Shown here piece after piece: positions 50,266-59,132 of a DNA stretch of 64,000 nucleotides. The position numbers were made by a program, and so were the translations under genes. Each line of letters opens with the position of its first letter. The first letter of the stretch is position 1. The stretch is from Myxococcales bacterium (GTDB taxonomy: Bacteria > Myxococcota_A > Polyangia > Nannocystales > Nannocystaceae): positions 62,001 through 126,000 of the forward strand of contig JACKDW010000012.1 in NCBI GenBank assembly GCA_020633295.1, given 5' to 3'. The notes beneath the pieces were generated by a model. The model was given only the letters and a program-made list of their open reading frames with translations. It made no database searches and had not been told where the DNA came from.

Positions 50266-50855
50266 GCCTGATAGTAGCGGGCGCGATCCGTCGCGACAAT
50301 CGAGCTTGTCTCTAGCAGGCCGTCGAGACGGCGCCGCGCGGTCGCGTCACAGGCGTGCCAGGGCGGTCGACGCCGCGGCCCCAAAACGGAGTTGTCGAGG
50401 ACCTGCTGCCACGCGAGCGATTGGCACGACGCGCGCGGCAGCGCGTGGTTGCACAGACCGCGCGCGATCCCCCGAGCTCGCATCTCGAGGGCGTGTGCCG
50501 GCCGTCGCTCGCCGGATCTCGGCGACGCCGACGGGCGTCCGCGCGCCCGCGGTCACCCTGACGGGGCGTCGACGTCGGCGCCCGCCGGTCCGCATTCGCG
50601 GCGCGACCGTGAGCCCGCGATCTGGAAAAAACCAACAGCGGCCTCGCGCGTATCGTGTAGGGTCGCTTCGCGTTCGCGCGCGCTGTCACGCGCTCCTTCA
50701 CAGCTCTCGCGCTTCGCTCACCTCCCTGCTCACCTCCCTGCTCACCTCTCAGCTCACCTCTCAGCTCACCTCTCAGCTCAGCTCACCTCCCTGTTCATGT
50801 TCATCGCTTCGCGTACGGCGCTCCCGCGCGACGTCGGGCGACGTCGCTAGCCCCT
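50266..50855. other. 590 bp intergenic region with a 12 bp tandem array
   Basis: No supported gene. Six full and one partial copy of gctcacctccct/gctcacctctca run at 50716-50792, some 64 bases before the gene at 50856. The rest shows an AT-rich tract (ggaaaaaaccaacagcgg) near 50622 but no palindrome copy. This is presumably the promoter of the 50856 operon. Confidence 0.5.
50716..50792. repeat. 12 bp tandem array upstream of the VIT/VWA-type operon
   Basis: Units gctcacctccct (x2), gctcacctctca (x3), a partial gctca, then gctcacctccct. It is non-coding on the predicted map, so its copy number could tune spacing between promoter elements and the gene start (inference). Confidence 0.8.
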
Positions 50856-53450
50856 ATGATCCAGCCGCTGTTTCTCCTGCTCGCGCTTCAGGCCGCGCCC
50901 GACGTCTCCACGCCTGGGACCGCGGAGCTCGCGGGCGCGCGCTGGCGCGAGCTCAAGGACGCGGTAGACGACGAGCGCGAGGTTCAGGTCGCGCAGCTCG
51001 CCTGGGCGAGCGCGCGGACCGTGGCGCTCGAGTACGTCGAGGGCGGAGGTCCGGGCGCGCCTGCGGGGCTCAAGATCCGCGCGCGCTGGACCGTGCGCTC
51101 CCTCGTCGAGGCGCCCTTCCTGGGCTCGCTCATCGGGCCCGGCGCGGAGATCCAGTCGGTGCGCTGGGACGGGCGGCCCGCGACGATCGCGACCACGCGC
51201 TTCGGCACCGTCGTCCTCGGGCGCGTCGCTCGCGGCAGCGCGACGTTGGAGCTCGAGGCCTTCGTCCCCGGCGACCCGACGCGCGAGGCCCTGGCGCTCG
51301 AGCTGCTGCCCGCGGTCACGGGCTCGCTCGAGCTCTCGCACACCCCGGCCGAGGGGGCGCCGCGCCTCGTGCCCGCGCTGCTCGCCGGCGCGTCGAAGGT
51401 CGCGCCGGTGCGCGTCGGCTCGCGCTTCTGGGCAGGCGACGGCCGGCTCGAGCTCCGGCTCGAGCCGCGCGCGCAGACGCCCGAGGGCGACGCGGCCTCG
51501 CAGACGCTCGCGGTCGCCAGCGTCGGCGTCGGCCTCACCGTCGGCGACGCGGCGCTGCGCGTGCGCGCGCGCGTGCGCTGGGACCTGCGGCGCGGGCAGC
51601 TCGCGAACTCGGTGTCGCTGCGCGCGACCGAGGTCGGTGACGATCTCGAGCTTACCGGCGCCAGCGTGCGATCATGGCGGCGCGCGGGCGACCGCGTCGA
51701 GGTCGAGCTGCAGTCGCCGGTCAGCGATCGCCTCGAGCTCGAGCTGACGTGGACCCGCGCGATCCCGTCGGGCGCCGAGTCGTCCCTGCCGCTGCCGCAG
51801 ATCGTGCCCGACGCCGCGTTCCGCACCACGAGCGCGACCCAGCTCGCGCGCGACGGCGAGGTCGAGGTGCTGCCCGCGCTCGCGGGCTGGGACCCGATCA
51901 CGGCGGCCGAGCTGCCGGGCTGGGCGCAGGGCCTCGTCGAGGGCGCGCCGACGGCCGCGTTCCGGCGCGCCGGCGTCGGCGAGGGACGTCTCGAGCTCCT
52001 GCGCTACGAGCCCGTGTCGGCCCCGCCCGCGGTCGTCGACGTCGCCAGCTACACGATCGCCACGACCCGCGAGGGCCGGACGCTGACGCGCGCGCACCTC
52101 GAGCTCCGCAACGAGCGCGCCGCGTTCCTGAAGATCGCGCCGCCGCCCGGCGCTCGCATCATCGGCGCGCGCGTGGCCGGCGAGACCGCCCTGCCGGCGC
52201 GCGGGGAGGGGGGCGCCTGGCTGCTGCCGCTGCAGCGCTCGGTCGAGACCGTCGAGGGCCTGATCTCGTTCCCCGTCGAGGTCGCGCTGATCGGCGAGGG
52301 CGAGCCCTGGTCCCGGCGCGAGCGTCGCGAGCTCGCGCTCCCGACCATCGACGCCGAGGTCGCGGTCACCCGCGTGACCGTGTACCTCCCGCCCGACTAC
52401 GACTCCCGGCTCGACGTCGGCGACGAGGACATCGTCGACGCGTTCACGGAGGGCGAGGGCATTCACTACGGCCTCGGCGTCGGGGGCGTCGGCGCGGCCG
52501 AGGCCGACGCGCGCTTCCAGAGCGCGGTGCGCTCCTGGCTCAACAACGACTTCGAACAGGCCCAGCGCGAGCTCGACGCGCTCGAGGACATGGGCGCGAA
52601 GAACGAGAACATCGAGCGCCTGCAGTCCAACCTCTACGTCATCCAGGGGCAGAGCGACGGCAAGGACAAGTCGCTCGAGCGGCGCGTGAAGGAGCAGGCC
52701 AAGGCGCGCGCGGGCGCGCAGCAGCGCGCGCTCGAGGAGCAGCGGCGACGGGCCGAGAGCTACCGCCGCGCGGGCGAGTACGAGAAGGCCGAGCTCGAGT
52801 ACAAGTCGGCGCTGAAGCTCGGCGAGCAGCTCGAGCGCCTCGAGCAGCGCGAGTCGGTCGAGCAGCAGCAGGCCAACGTCGCGCTCCAGGACGAGCTGAT
52901 CACGCTCGAGCAGGAGCGCAAGCGCAAGCGCGCGATCGTCCGCCGCGAGAGCAAGAAGGTGGGGACGAAGGCGAGCAAGTCCAAGGACAAGCTCGGCGGC
53001 GCGGGGAGCGAGGTCGCGACCACGCCGAGCGGCTCGTCGACGGACTCCTGGGCCGCGTCGAGGCTCGCGCCGCCGCCCGAGGACGTCGAGGGGCTGCTCA
53101 ACCCCGACTCCTTTCGCCGCCCGCGCGAGACCGGCGGCGTCCATAAGGCGCCGCTGCGCGACGACGACGGGCGCGTGATCGTCAAGATGCCCGACGGGCG
53201 CCAGGTCGCCGTCGAGATGCCCGAACAGACAGCTACGATCACGCCGGCCGGCGCGCCCGCGAACGCGGCCGGGGCGAGGTGGGGGCGAGGGTGGGGGCGG
53301 TGCGGCGCCCGCCGGGCCTGTGGGCGGCGAGACGACCGGGGCCGCGCTCGAGGACGTCTCGAAGATCGCCGCGCTCGCGCCCGCGACAGTTCCTCCGCCG
53401 GCTCCTTCGCCCGCGCCGCCCGTCCTCGACGACCAGCCGATGATCCGTGA
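50856..53450 (+). CDS. large secreted/TPR-coiled-coil protein, first gene of VIT/VWA-type operon (frameshifted near its end)
   Basis: A short signal-like start (MIQPLFLLLALQAAPDVS) leads to about 550 residues of repeated beta domains (SVRWDGRPATIATTRFGTVV, LELSHTPAEGAPRL, VTRVTVYLPPDYDSRLDVGD) and then a long helical, TPR/coiled-coil part (about 565-715; ERRVKEQAKARAGAQQRALE). Near 53270-53290, in a G-rich tract, the coding signal moves to frame +1 and again near 53465 to the frame read at 53447-54013, so the last residues given by this frame are not real. The joined protein should be about 1050 residues. It resembles the protein encoded at 54010 and may be a surface scaffold. Function unknown. 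Confidence 0.75.
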   Translation: MIQPLFLLLALQAAPDVSTPGTAELAGARWRELKDAVDDEREVQVAQLAWASARTVALEYVEGGGPGAPAGLKIRARWTVRSLVEAPFLGSLIGPGAEIQSVRWDGRPATIATTRFGTVVLGRVARGSATLELEAFVPGDPTREALALELLPAVTGSLELSHTPAEGAPRLVPALLAGASKVAPVRVGSRFWAGDGRLELRLEPRAQTPEGDAASQTLAVASVGVGLTVGDAALRVRARVRWDLRRGQLANSVSLRATEVGDDLELTGASVRSWRRAGDRVEVELQSPVSDRLELELTWTRAIPSGAESSLPLPQIVPDAAFRTTSATQLARDGEVEVLPALAGWDPITAAELPGWAQGLVEGAPTAAFRRAGVGEGRLELLRYEPVSAPPAVVDVASYTIATTREGRTLTRAHLELRNERAAFLKIAPPPGARIIGARVAGETALPARGEGGAWLLPLQRSVETVEGLISFPVEVALIGEGEPWSRRERRELALPTIDAEVAVTRVTVYLPPDYDSRLDVGDEDIVDAFTEGEGIHYGLGVGGVGAAEADARFQSAVRSWLNNDFEQAQRELDALEDMGAKNENIERLQSNLYVIQGQSDGKDKSLERRVKEQAKARAGAQQRALEEQRRRAESYRRAGEYEKAELEYKSALKLGEQLERLEQRESVEQQQANVALQDELITLEQERKRKRAIVRRESKKVGTKASKSKDKLGGAGSEVATTPSGSSTDSWAASRLAPPPEDVEGLLNPDSFRRPRETGGVHKAPLRDDDGRVIVKMPDGRQVAVEMPEQTATITPAGAPANAAGARWGRGWGRCGARRACGRRDDRGRARGRLEDRRARARDSSSAGSFARAARPRRPADDP

Positions 53451-54013
53451 CGCCGAGCCCGAGCCCCGAGCCCGAGGCCAAGCGAGACCTCCGCGCCGAC
53501 GCGCTCGTGACCCGCGACTTCACGCAGGTCGTCGACATCGCGCCCACGGCGTCCAGGGACTCCGCCGGCGTCTCGCTCGCCGGGCGCAGCCGACAGGGCC
53601 GCCTGGGCGGGCGTCGACGAGCCAAGCCGCCGCAGTCCCAGGCCGCGCGAGGCCCTGGTCTCGCAGACAGGCGGCCCCTCAAGCCGCCGCCGCCGCCCGA
53701 CCGCGACGCCGACGGCGTCCTCGACGAGGTCGACGCGCTGCCCGAGGACTTCAACGGCTTCCAAGACGAGGACGGCATCCCCGAACCAATGGAGTCGGCC
53801 GATCCGGCCGAGCCAGACGCGCCGGCGGAGCCGATCGTCGACCGACTCCCCCCGCCCAAGACCACGGCCTCGGCGCTCTCGATCATCGTCCCCGCCGCCG
53901 GCGAGACCGTGCTCTACCAGCGCCAGCTGCTCAAGCCTGGCGAGGCCTACACGATTCAGCTCGACGCCCGCGAGCGGCGTCGTTTCTTTCGGAGACTGAG
54001 GAGAACGCGATGA
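53447..54013 (+). CDS. C-terminal part of the 50856 protein, separated by frameshifts
   Basis: This frame reads KRDLRADALVTRDFTQVVDI, a Pro-rich linker with DRDADGVLDEVDALPEDFNG, then APAAGETVLYQRQLLKPGE-type beta sequence, ending at 54013 where the next gene overlaps by four bases (ATGA). No Shine-Dalgarno or plausible start precedes it, and a matching piece in a third frame spans about 53290-53465 (GGETTGAALEDVSKIAAL). Two single-base errors would fuse all three pieces into one protein. Confidence 0.7.
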   Translation: MTPSPSPEPEAKRDLRADALVTRDFTQVVDIAPTASRDSAGVSLAGRSRQGRLGGRRRAKPPQSQAARGPGLADRRPLKPPPPPDRDADGVLDEVDALPEDFNGFQDEDGIPEPMESADPAEPDAPAEPIVDRLPPPKTTASALSIIVPAAGETVLYQRQLLKPGEAYTIQLDARERRRFFRRLRRTR

Positions 54014-55857
54014 GAACCCTGACCGCCGCGGCGCTGTGCGCCGCCATGATCACGCTGTCGCCAGCAGGGAGCGCGCGGGCCGAGGAGCCCGAGCGGGTCG
54101 TCATGAAGCTCGACGAGTTCCTGCGCCTGTACGAGGAGGTCAAGGGGCGCACGCGCCCCGAGGACGCGCCGCGGGATCACGCGCTCTCGTCCGCGCGCTA
54201 CCGCGGCGAGGTCGTGCTCGACGAGGGCAAGCCGGTGTCCGCGGTGTTCACCGCGAAGATGCGCGTCGAGGTCATCAAGCCCAAGGGCTGGGCGCGCGTG
54301 CCGATCCTGCCGGCCACGGTCGCGCTGCAGTCCGCCAAGATCGGGACCGCCGAGGCGCCGGTCGTGATCGAGAACGGCTTCTACACGCTCGTCACCGATC
54401 GCCGCGGCGCCTTCGACCTCGACGTCAGCTTCGCGGTCGGCGTCACGACCTCGGAGGGCAAGAGCGAGGTGACCTTCGAGCTCGCGCCCTCGGGCGCGAC
54501 CTCGGCCCAGCTCTCGGTGCCCGCGCGCGAGGACCTCGACTTCACCGTCGCCGGCGCGCGCCTGACCTCGGACAAGGTCGAGGGCGAGACCCGCGTGGTC
54601 GAGGCCTCGCTGCCGGCGACGGGCTCGCTCTCGATCCAGTGGCAGCGCGAGATCCCCGAGGCGGCGCGCCAGCAGTCCCGCGTCTACAGCGAGGTCTACA
54701 CGCTCGTCGGCCTCGGCGACGGGCTCATGCGCGCGACCACGACCATCCACAACACGATCCTGTTCCGCGGGGTCGACCAGTTCCAGGTCAAGCTGCCCGA
54801 GGGCATGACGCTGCTCGAGGTCACCGGCGCCGGCATCCGCGACTGGAAGCAGACCCAGGACGGCACGCTCGACGTCGCGCTCAACTACGCGGCCGAGGGC
54901 ACCTACTCGCTCAAGCTCGAGATGGAGCGCGTGATCAAGGAGAGCGACAAGGGCCTGCGCGCGCCGATCGTCACGCCGCAGGGCGTCGAGCGCTCGAAGG
55001 GCTGGGTCGGCGTCGAGGCCCGCGGCAACATCGAGATCGGCGCGGGCGAGGGCATCAAGGGCGCGACGCCGGTCGACGTCCGCTCGCTGCCGGCCGCGAT
55101 CCTCGGCATCACGCCGCAGCCCGTGCTGCTCGGCTACAAGTACCTGGGGGCCGAGGTCGCGGTCCCGCTCGAGGTCTCGTACCACGACGACATCGACGTG
55201 CTCGTCACGCTGCTCGACCAGACGCGCGCGCGCACCATGTGGACGCGCGAGGGTCGACGGCTGACCTCGGTCAAGTACCAGATCCGCAACAACCGGCGCC
55301 AGTTCCTGCGCCTCGAGCTGCCCAAGGGCGCCGAGCTGTGGAGCGCGTCGGTCGGCGGCCGCGCGGTCCAGCCCGCGCGCGCCAGCGACGGCCGCGTGAT
55401 GATCCCGCTCGTGCGCTCGCAGTCGGCCGGCGGCGCGCTCGCGGCCTTCGAGGTCGAGGTCGTCTACGTCGAGAACGGCGCGCCCACGGCCGACAACGGG
55501 CGCGGCTCGTTCGCGGCCCGGCTGCCGAAGCCCGACGCGCCGAGCACCTACGTCGCCTGGACCGTCTTCGCGCCGCAGAAGGCGAAGATCATCCGCCGCA
55601 CGGTCGACGGCAACCTGCGCCACGTCGACTACCTCTCGAACCCGATCCCCGAGGAGGACATGAACTACATCGAGACCGAGACGCCGCAGGTCGCGGCGCA
55701 GGCGGCCGAGCAGGACAGCTCGGGCGCGCTCGGCGAGGGCGCGGTCCCGGTCCCGGTCAGCCTCCCGCTGCAGGGCAAGGAGGTCCGCTTCGAGAAGCTG
55801 CTCGCGCTCGACGAGACCCTCGAGATCGAGTTCGGCTACCGCGGGCTGCGGCGCTGA
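54010..55857 (+). CDS. secreted beta-rich protein, second gene of the VIT/VWA-type operon
   Basis: 615 residues. Signal peptide MRTLTAAALCAAMITLSPAGSARA. The mature protein is a chain of beta domains (KPVSAVFTAKMRVEVIKPKG, FDLDVSFAVGVTTSEGKSEV, GLRAPIVTPQGVERSKG, TYVAWTVFAPQKAKIIRRTV) with no enzyme motif. The start overlaps the previous stop and the stop overlaps the next start (TGATG), so all three are translationally coupled. The domain style is shared with the first gene, suggesting duplication. Probably an extracellular or periplasmic structural partner of the VWA protein (inference). Confidence 0.78.
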   Translation: MRTLTAAALCAAMITLSPAGSARAEEPERVVMKLDEFLRLYEEVKGRTRPEDAPRDHALSSARYRGEVVLDEGKPVSAVFTAKMRVEVIKPKGWARVPILPATVALQSAKIGTAEAPVVIENGFYTLVTDRRGAFDLDVSFAVGVTTSEGKSEVTFELAPSGATSAQLSVPAREDLDFTVAGARLTSDKVEGETRVVEASLPATGSLSIQWQREIPEAARQQSRVYSEVYTLVGLGDGLMRATTTIHNTILFRGVDQFQVKLPEGMTLLEVTGAGIRDWKQTQDGTLDVALNYAAEGTYSLKLEMERVIKESDKGLRAPIVTPQGVERSKGWVGVEARGNIEIGAGEGIKGATPVDVRSLPAAILGITPQPVLLGYKYLGAEVAVPLEVSYHDDIDVLVTLLDQTRARTMWTREGRRLTSVKYQIRNNRRQFLRLELPKGAELWSASVGGRAVQPARASDGRVMIPLVRSQSAGGALAAFEVEVVYVENGAPTADNGRGSFAARLPKPDAPSTYVAWTVFAPQKAKIIRRTVDGNLRHVDYLSNPIPEEDMNYIETETPQVAAQAAEQDSSGALGEGAVPVPVSLPLQGKEVRFEKLLALDETLEIEFGYRGLRR

Positions 55858-57407
55858 TGCGTCGCTGTCGATATGGTTTATTGACCAGGCCGCGCGCGCT
55901 GCCGCTGCTCGCGGCGCTGCTGCTCCCGCTCGCCGGGCGCGCGGGGCCGCCCGATGAGGAGCGAAAGAAGTCGCACGCCGCCGCCCCCTCGCCGCGCGCC
56001 GCGGCCACCTACGACTTCGACGCCGACGTCAGCGCCGAGCTCGTCGACATGGCCCCGCCGGCGCCGGCGGCCGGCGCCGAGGCGGGCTTCGAGACCGTCG
56101 GCGTCACCGCGGGCGGCGTCCGCGGGATCGACCTCGTGCGCGCGCAGATCGAGGCCGGCGAGGTCCCCAAGCCCGCGCTCATCACCGCCGAGGGCCTGCT
56201 CAGCGAGCACGACCTCCCGCTGCGCACCGGCGCCTGCGACCAGCTGCTGTGCGTGCGCGCCGAGACCATCGACGCGACGCTGATCACCGAGCCGGCCGTG
56301 CACTACATCGCCCAGCTCGGCTTCGCCAGCGACGTCGACCTCGCGACGCTGCGGCGCCCGCCGCTCAACGTCGTCGTCGTCATCGATCAGTCGACCTCGA
56401 TGAACGGCGCGCCCATGCGCACGGCCCAGGCCGCCGCGCGGGCGCTCGCCTCGCAGCTGCGACCCGACGACCAGCTCTCGCTGCTCGGCTTCGGCGTCGA
56501 GCCGCGCGTCGTCTCCTCGCCGCAGCCGCCCAACCCCGGCGCCTTCGGGGTGCTCGTCGACGGGCTCGTGGCCCACGGCGCGACGGCGCTCGAGCGCGGG
56601 CTGTTCGCCGGCTTCGAGCTCGCGCGACGCTCGGGGCAGTGGTTCCCCGGCGCCACGCGGGTCGTGCTCATCACCGACGATCGCCCCAACGTCGGGCGCA
56701 CCACCCAGGGCACCTTCCTCGCGCTCGCGCGCGCGGCCGCGTCGCGCGGCGTCGGCCTGACGACCATCGGCGTCGGCGCGCAGTTCGACGCGCCGCTCGC
56801 CTACGCGCTCAGCGGCGTCGCCGGCGGCAACGCGCTGTACCTGCGGAGCCCCGAGCACGCGCGCGCGCGCCTGAGCGAGGACCTCGGCGGCCTGGTGCAC
56901 GAGCTCGCGCGCGCGCTCGTGATCGAGATCGAGCCCGCGCCGGGCATGCGGGTTGTGGACGTCTACGGGGTGCCTGGCGAGCTGCTCACCCGCGACGGCG
57001 ATCGCGTCAGCCTGCGCGTCGAGACCTTGTTCGTCAGCAAGCGCCGCGGCGCGATCTACCTCGCGCTCGCGCCCAAGGGCCGCGCGAACCTCCCGCGCGC
57101 CCCGGTGCGCCTCGGCGCCGAGCTCGGGCGCGTCTCGATCCGCTACCGCACCATGGAGGGCGCGCTGCTGTCCGATCGCGTCGCGCTCCGCAACAGGAGC
57201 CCCCGCGGCGCGAGCCCCGGGCTCACGCGCGGCGCGCTGCTCCTGGACCAGTTCACGGTCACGCGCCGCGTCGGAGAGCTGGTTCATGAGTCAGGTAACG
57301 TGCAGGCCGCGTACGAGCTGCGCGCGCTCGCGGAGCGCTACACGCCGGTGACCGACGACGAGCTGCAGGCTCAGCGCGAGCCGTGCTGGCGCTCGCCGAG
57401 CTCCTGA
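55857..57407 (+). CDS. secreted VWA-domain protein, third gene of the operon
   Basis: 516 residues as read; signal peptide LPLLAALLLPLAGRAG. A VWA domain at about 165-340 has an intact MIDAS (VVVVIDQSTSMNG, DxSxS, with later TDD) and the ending resembles a Ca-activated chloride-channel/VWA subgroup. After residue about 505 the frame probably shifts: an alternative frame continues ALAELLSGRAAQAGAP onward to a stop at 57463 and looks more protein-like than CWRSPSS. Likely metal-dependent adhesion or complex assembly on the cell surface. Confidence 0.82.
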   Translation: MRRCRYGLLTRPRALPLLAALLLPLAGRAGPPDEERKKSHAAAPSPRAAATYDFDADVSAELVDMAPPAPAAGAEAGFETVGVTAGGVRGIDLVRAQIEAGEVPKPALITAEGLLSEHDLPLRTGACDQLLCVRAETIDATLITEPAVHYIAQLGFASDVDLATLRRPPLNVVVVIDQSTSMNGAPMRTAQAAARALASQLRPDDQLSLLGFGVEPRVVSSPQPPNPGAFGVLVDGLVAHGATALERGLFAGFELARRSGQWFPGATRVVLITDDRPNVGRTTQGTFLALARAAASRGVGLTTIGVGAQFDAPLAYALSGVAGGNALYLRSPEHARARLSEDLGGLVHELARALVIEIEPAPGMRVVDVYGVPGELLTRDGDRVSLRVETLFVSKRRGAIYLALAPKGRANLPRAPVRLGAELGRVSIRYRTMEGALLSDRVALRNRSPRGASPGLTRGALLLDQFTVTRRVGELVHESGNVQAAYELRALAERYTPVTDDELQAQREPCWRSPSS

Positions 57408-57589
57408 GCGGGCGCGCGGCGCAGGCGGGCGCGCCGAGGCGGCTGTTCGCGCCGCCGCCCTGACGAGCGCGGCGCGGGTGCTGTGCGACCGCGCGCCCGA
57501 GCGCGCCCGCGTCGGTCCTCTCGGCCAGGCCGCGCGCGGGGCTGCAGGTTCGTGTACCCTCGAGCGTACGCCTCGCCTGGATCTTGAAT

Positions 57590-58783
57590 ATGCGTCATAC
57601 GTCAACCTCGCGCCTCGCCCGACGTCGCCGCGCGCCGACGCTCGCCGTCCTCACCCCGCTCCTCGGCGCCCTCGCGCTCGCGTGCAACCCCCCGCTGCCG
57701 ATGGAGACGCAGACGGGCGGCGACACCTCGGGCACGAGCGAGACCGACGAGACCAGCGACGGGACGGGCTCGAGCGGCACGCCGACGACGATCGAGCCGA
57801 CCGTGACGGGGACCCCGGCGACGACGACCGAGACGTCTGACACCACCGCGGGCAGCGTCACCGACACGACCAGCGACACCGAGGCGAGCGTCACCGAGAC
57901 CAGCTCGAGCACCACGAACCCCACGACGGAGGGCACCACGGACCCAGGCGACTGCGGCAACGGCGTCGTCGACGGCCCGGAGCAGTGCGACAGCGGCGGG
58001 GTCGAGACCGCGGAGTGCGACCCCGACTGCACGCTCCCGTCGTGCGGTGACGGCTACCTCAACACGTCGGCGGGCGAGGTCTGTGACCCCGGCGACGACC
58101 CCAACGACCCGTCCGGCTGCGTCGGCCCCGGGACCGCGCTCGCGCAGCAAGACACGCTCTGCCAGGACGGGCAGATCATGTTCGTGACCGCGAGCACCTA
58201 CCAGATCGACGCCGGGCCCGACCAGGCCGCCAACGGCTTCTACAGCCGCGATGACGATGACGACCAGCGGATCAACGCGGACGAGCGCTGCCAGGAGGAG
58301 GCCGACGCGGCGGGGCTCTTGGGCAGCTTCCGCGCCTGGCTCAGCGTCGCGGTGCCCGGGGGGCAGGCGATCGCGCACGTCGGCGTGCCCATGGACAGCT
58401 CGCTGCTGCTCGTCGGCTACCTCGGCTACGACGCCGACCAGGACGTCGGGCCCGAGACCTTCGTGTTCGCCAACACGTGGAGCAACTCCTACGGCATCAT
58501 CCCGGTCGACCCCGACGACACCGCGTTCACGCGGCCTGTCCTCGGCGCCTACTCGGCGCCCGCCGACAAGACCGCAGCCTGGACCGCGAGCACCACGCTC
58601 GGGCAGCTCGACTCGCTCATGGGCACCGCGAGCGACTGCGGCGCGTGGAAGGACGACAGCCAGGGCCCGCGCGCCCGCATCGGGAGACCAGGGATCCCGT
58701 ATCAGTGGAGCCAGTCCGAGAACTCGCCCCAGGCGCTGGGCTGCGAGCTCGCGGCGCGGCTGTTCTGTATCGAGGCGCCCTGA
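57590..58783 (+). CDS. lipoprotein with Thr/Ser-rich linker and CGNG-type Cys motif
   Basis: 397 residues from the ATG at 57590. Lipobox ALALAC, then about 85 residues of Thr/Ser/Gly/Asp linker, then CGNGVVDGPEQCDSGGVETAECDPDC and a second Cys motif (CGDGYLNTSAGEVCDPGDD), as in DUF4215-type repeats. The C-terminal half (about 195-395) is a folded-looking domain with INADERCQEEADAAGLLG and CGAWKDD...CELAARLFC, related to the lectin-like tails of such myxobacterial lipoproteins. Function unknown. Confidence 0.78.
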   Translation: MRHTSTSRLARRRRAPTLAVLTPLLGALALACNPPLPMETQTGGDTSGTSETDETSDGTGSSGTPTTIEPTVTGTPATTTETSDTTAGSVTDTTSDTEASVTETSSSTTNPTTEGTTDPGDCGNGVVDGPEQCDSGGVETAECDPDCTLPSCGDGYLNTSAGEVCDPGDDPNDPSGCVGPGTALAQQDTLCQDGQIMFVTASTYQIDAGPDQAANGFYSRDDDDDQRINADERCQEEADAAGLLGSFRAWLSVAVPGGQAIAHVGVPMDSSLLLVGYLGYDADQDVGPETFVFANTWSNSYGIIPVDPDDTAFTRPVLGAYSAPADKTAAWTASTTLGQLDSLMGTASDCGAWKDDSQGPRARIGRPGIPYQWSQSENSPQALGCELAARLFCIEAP

Positions 58784-58801
58784 CGCGGTCCGTCGACGTA
58801 A

Positions 58802-59071
58802 CTCGGGCAGGACTGCGCGGGAAATACCTCCTGCGAAGCGACGCTTACGTGTCTCGATAAGGATGAGTTCCCTCATCCCGGTTGCACAGACAATGAAATC
58901 CAGGGCTGCTGCGCGCCCTTTTGTGACCTGGGTCAAGGGGTGGGCGATCAGAACCCGGTTTGCATGGCCCTGGAGGCCCAGGTTCCGGGCGTCGTGTGCG
59001 ATCCCGCGTACAAGGTCCAGTCGCCGAGCCCTGGCTGGGAACATGTCGGCATCTGCCGCCTCCCGCAATAA
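58802..59071 (+). pseudogene. start-less Cys-rich gene remnant
   Basis: The frame from 58802 to a stop at 59071 reads QDCAGNTSCEATLTCLDKDE, GCTDNEIQGCCAPFCDLGQG, QVPGVVCDPAYKVQSPSPGW, ending HVGICRLPQ. This is clearly protein-like: about 11 Cys residues and the GCCAPFCD motif of Cys-rich ends seen in this group. There is a stop just upstream and no start in the first two thirds, so it is the 3' remnant of a gene whose front has been lost or frameshifted away. The 58784-58801 spacer holds nothing else. Confidence 0.6.
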
Positions 59072-59132
59072 CAGAACGGGAGCGCACGACGGCGCGGGGC
59101 CGCCCGATATAGCGACACCGCGGCCGCGACCG

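Noticed and set aside
53320..53460. Independent start of the next secreted protein at 53320.
   Set aside because: The signal peptide of that protein begins at 54010; the earlier segment belongs to the C-terminal part of the 50856 product in a shifted frame.
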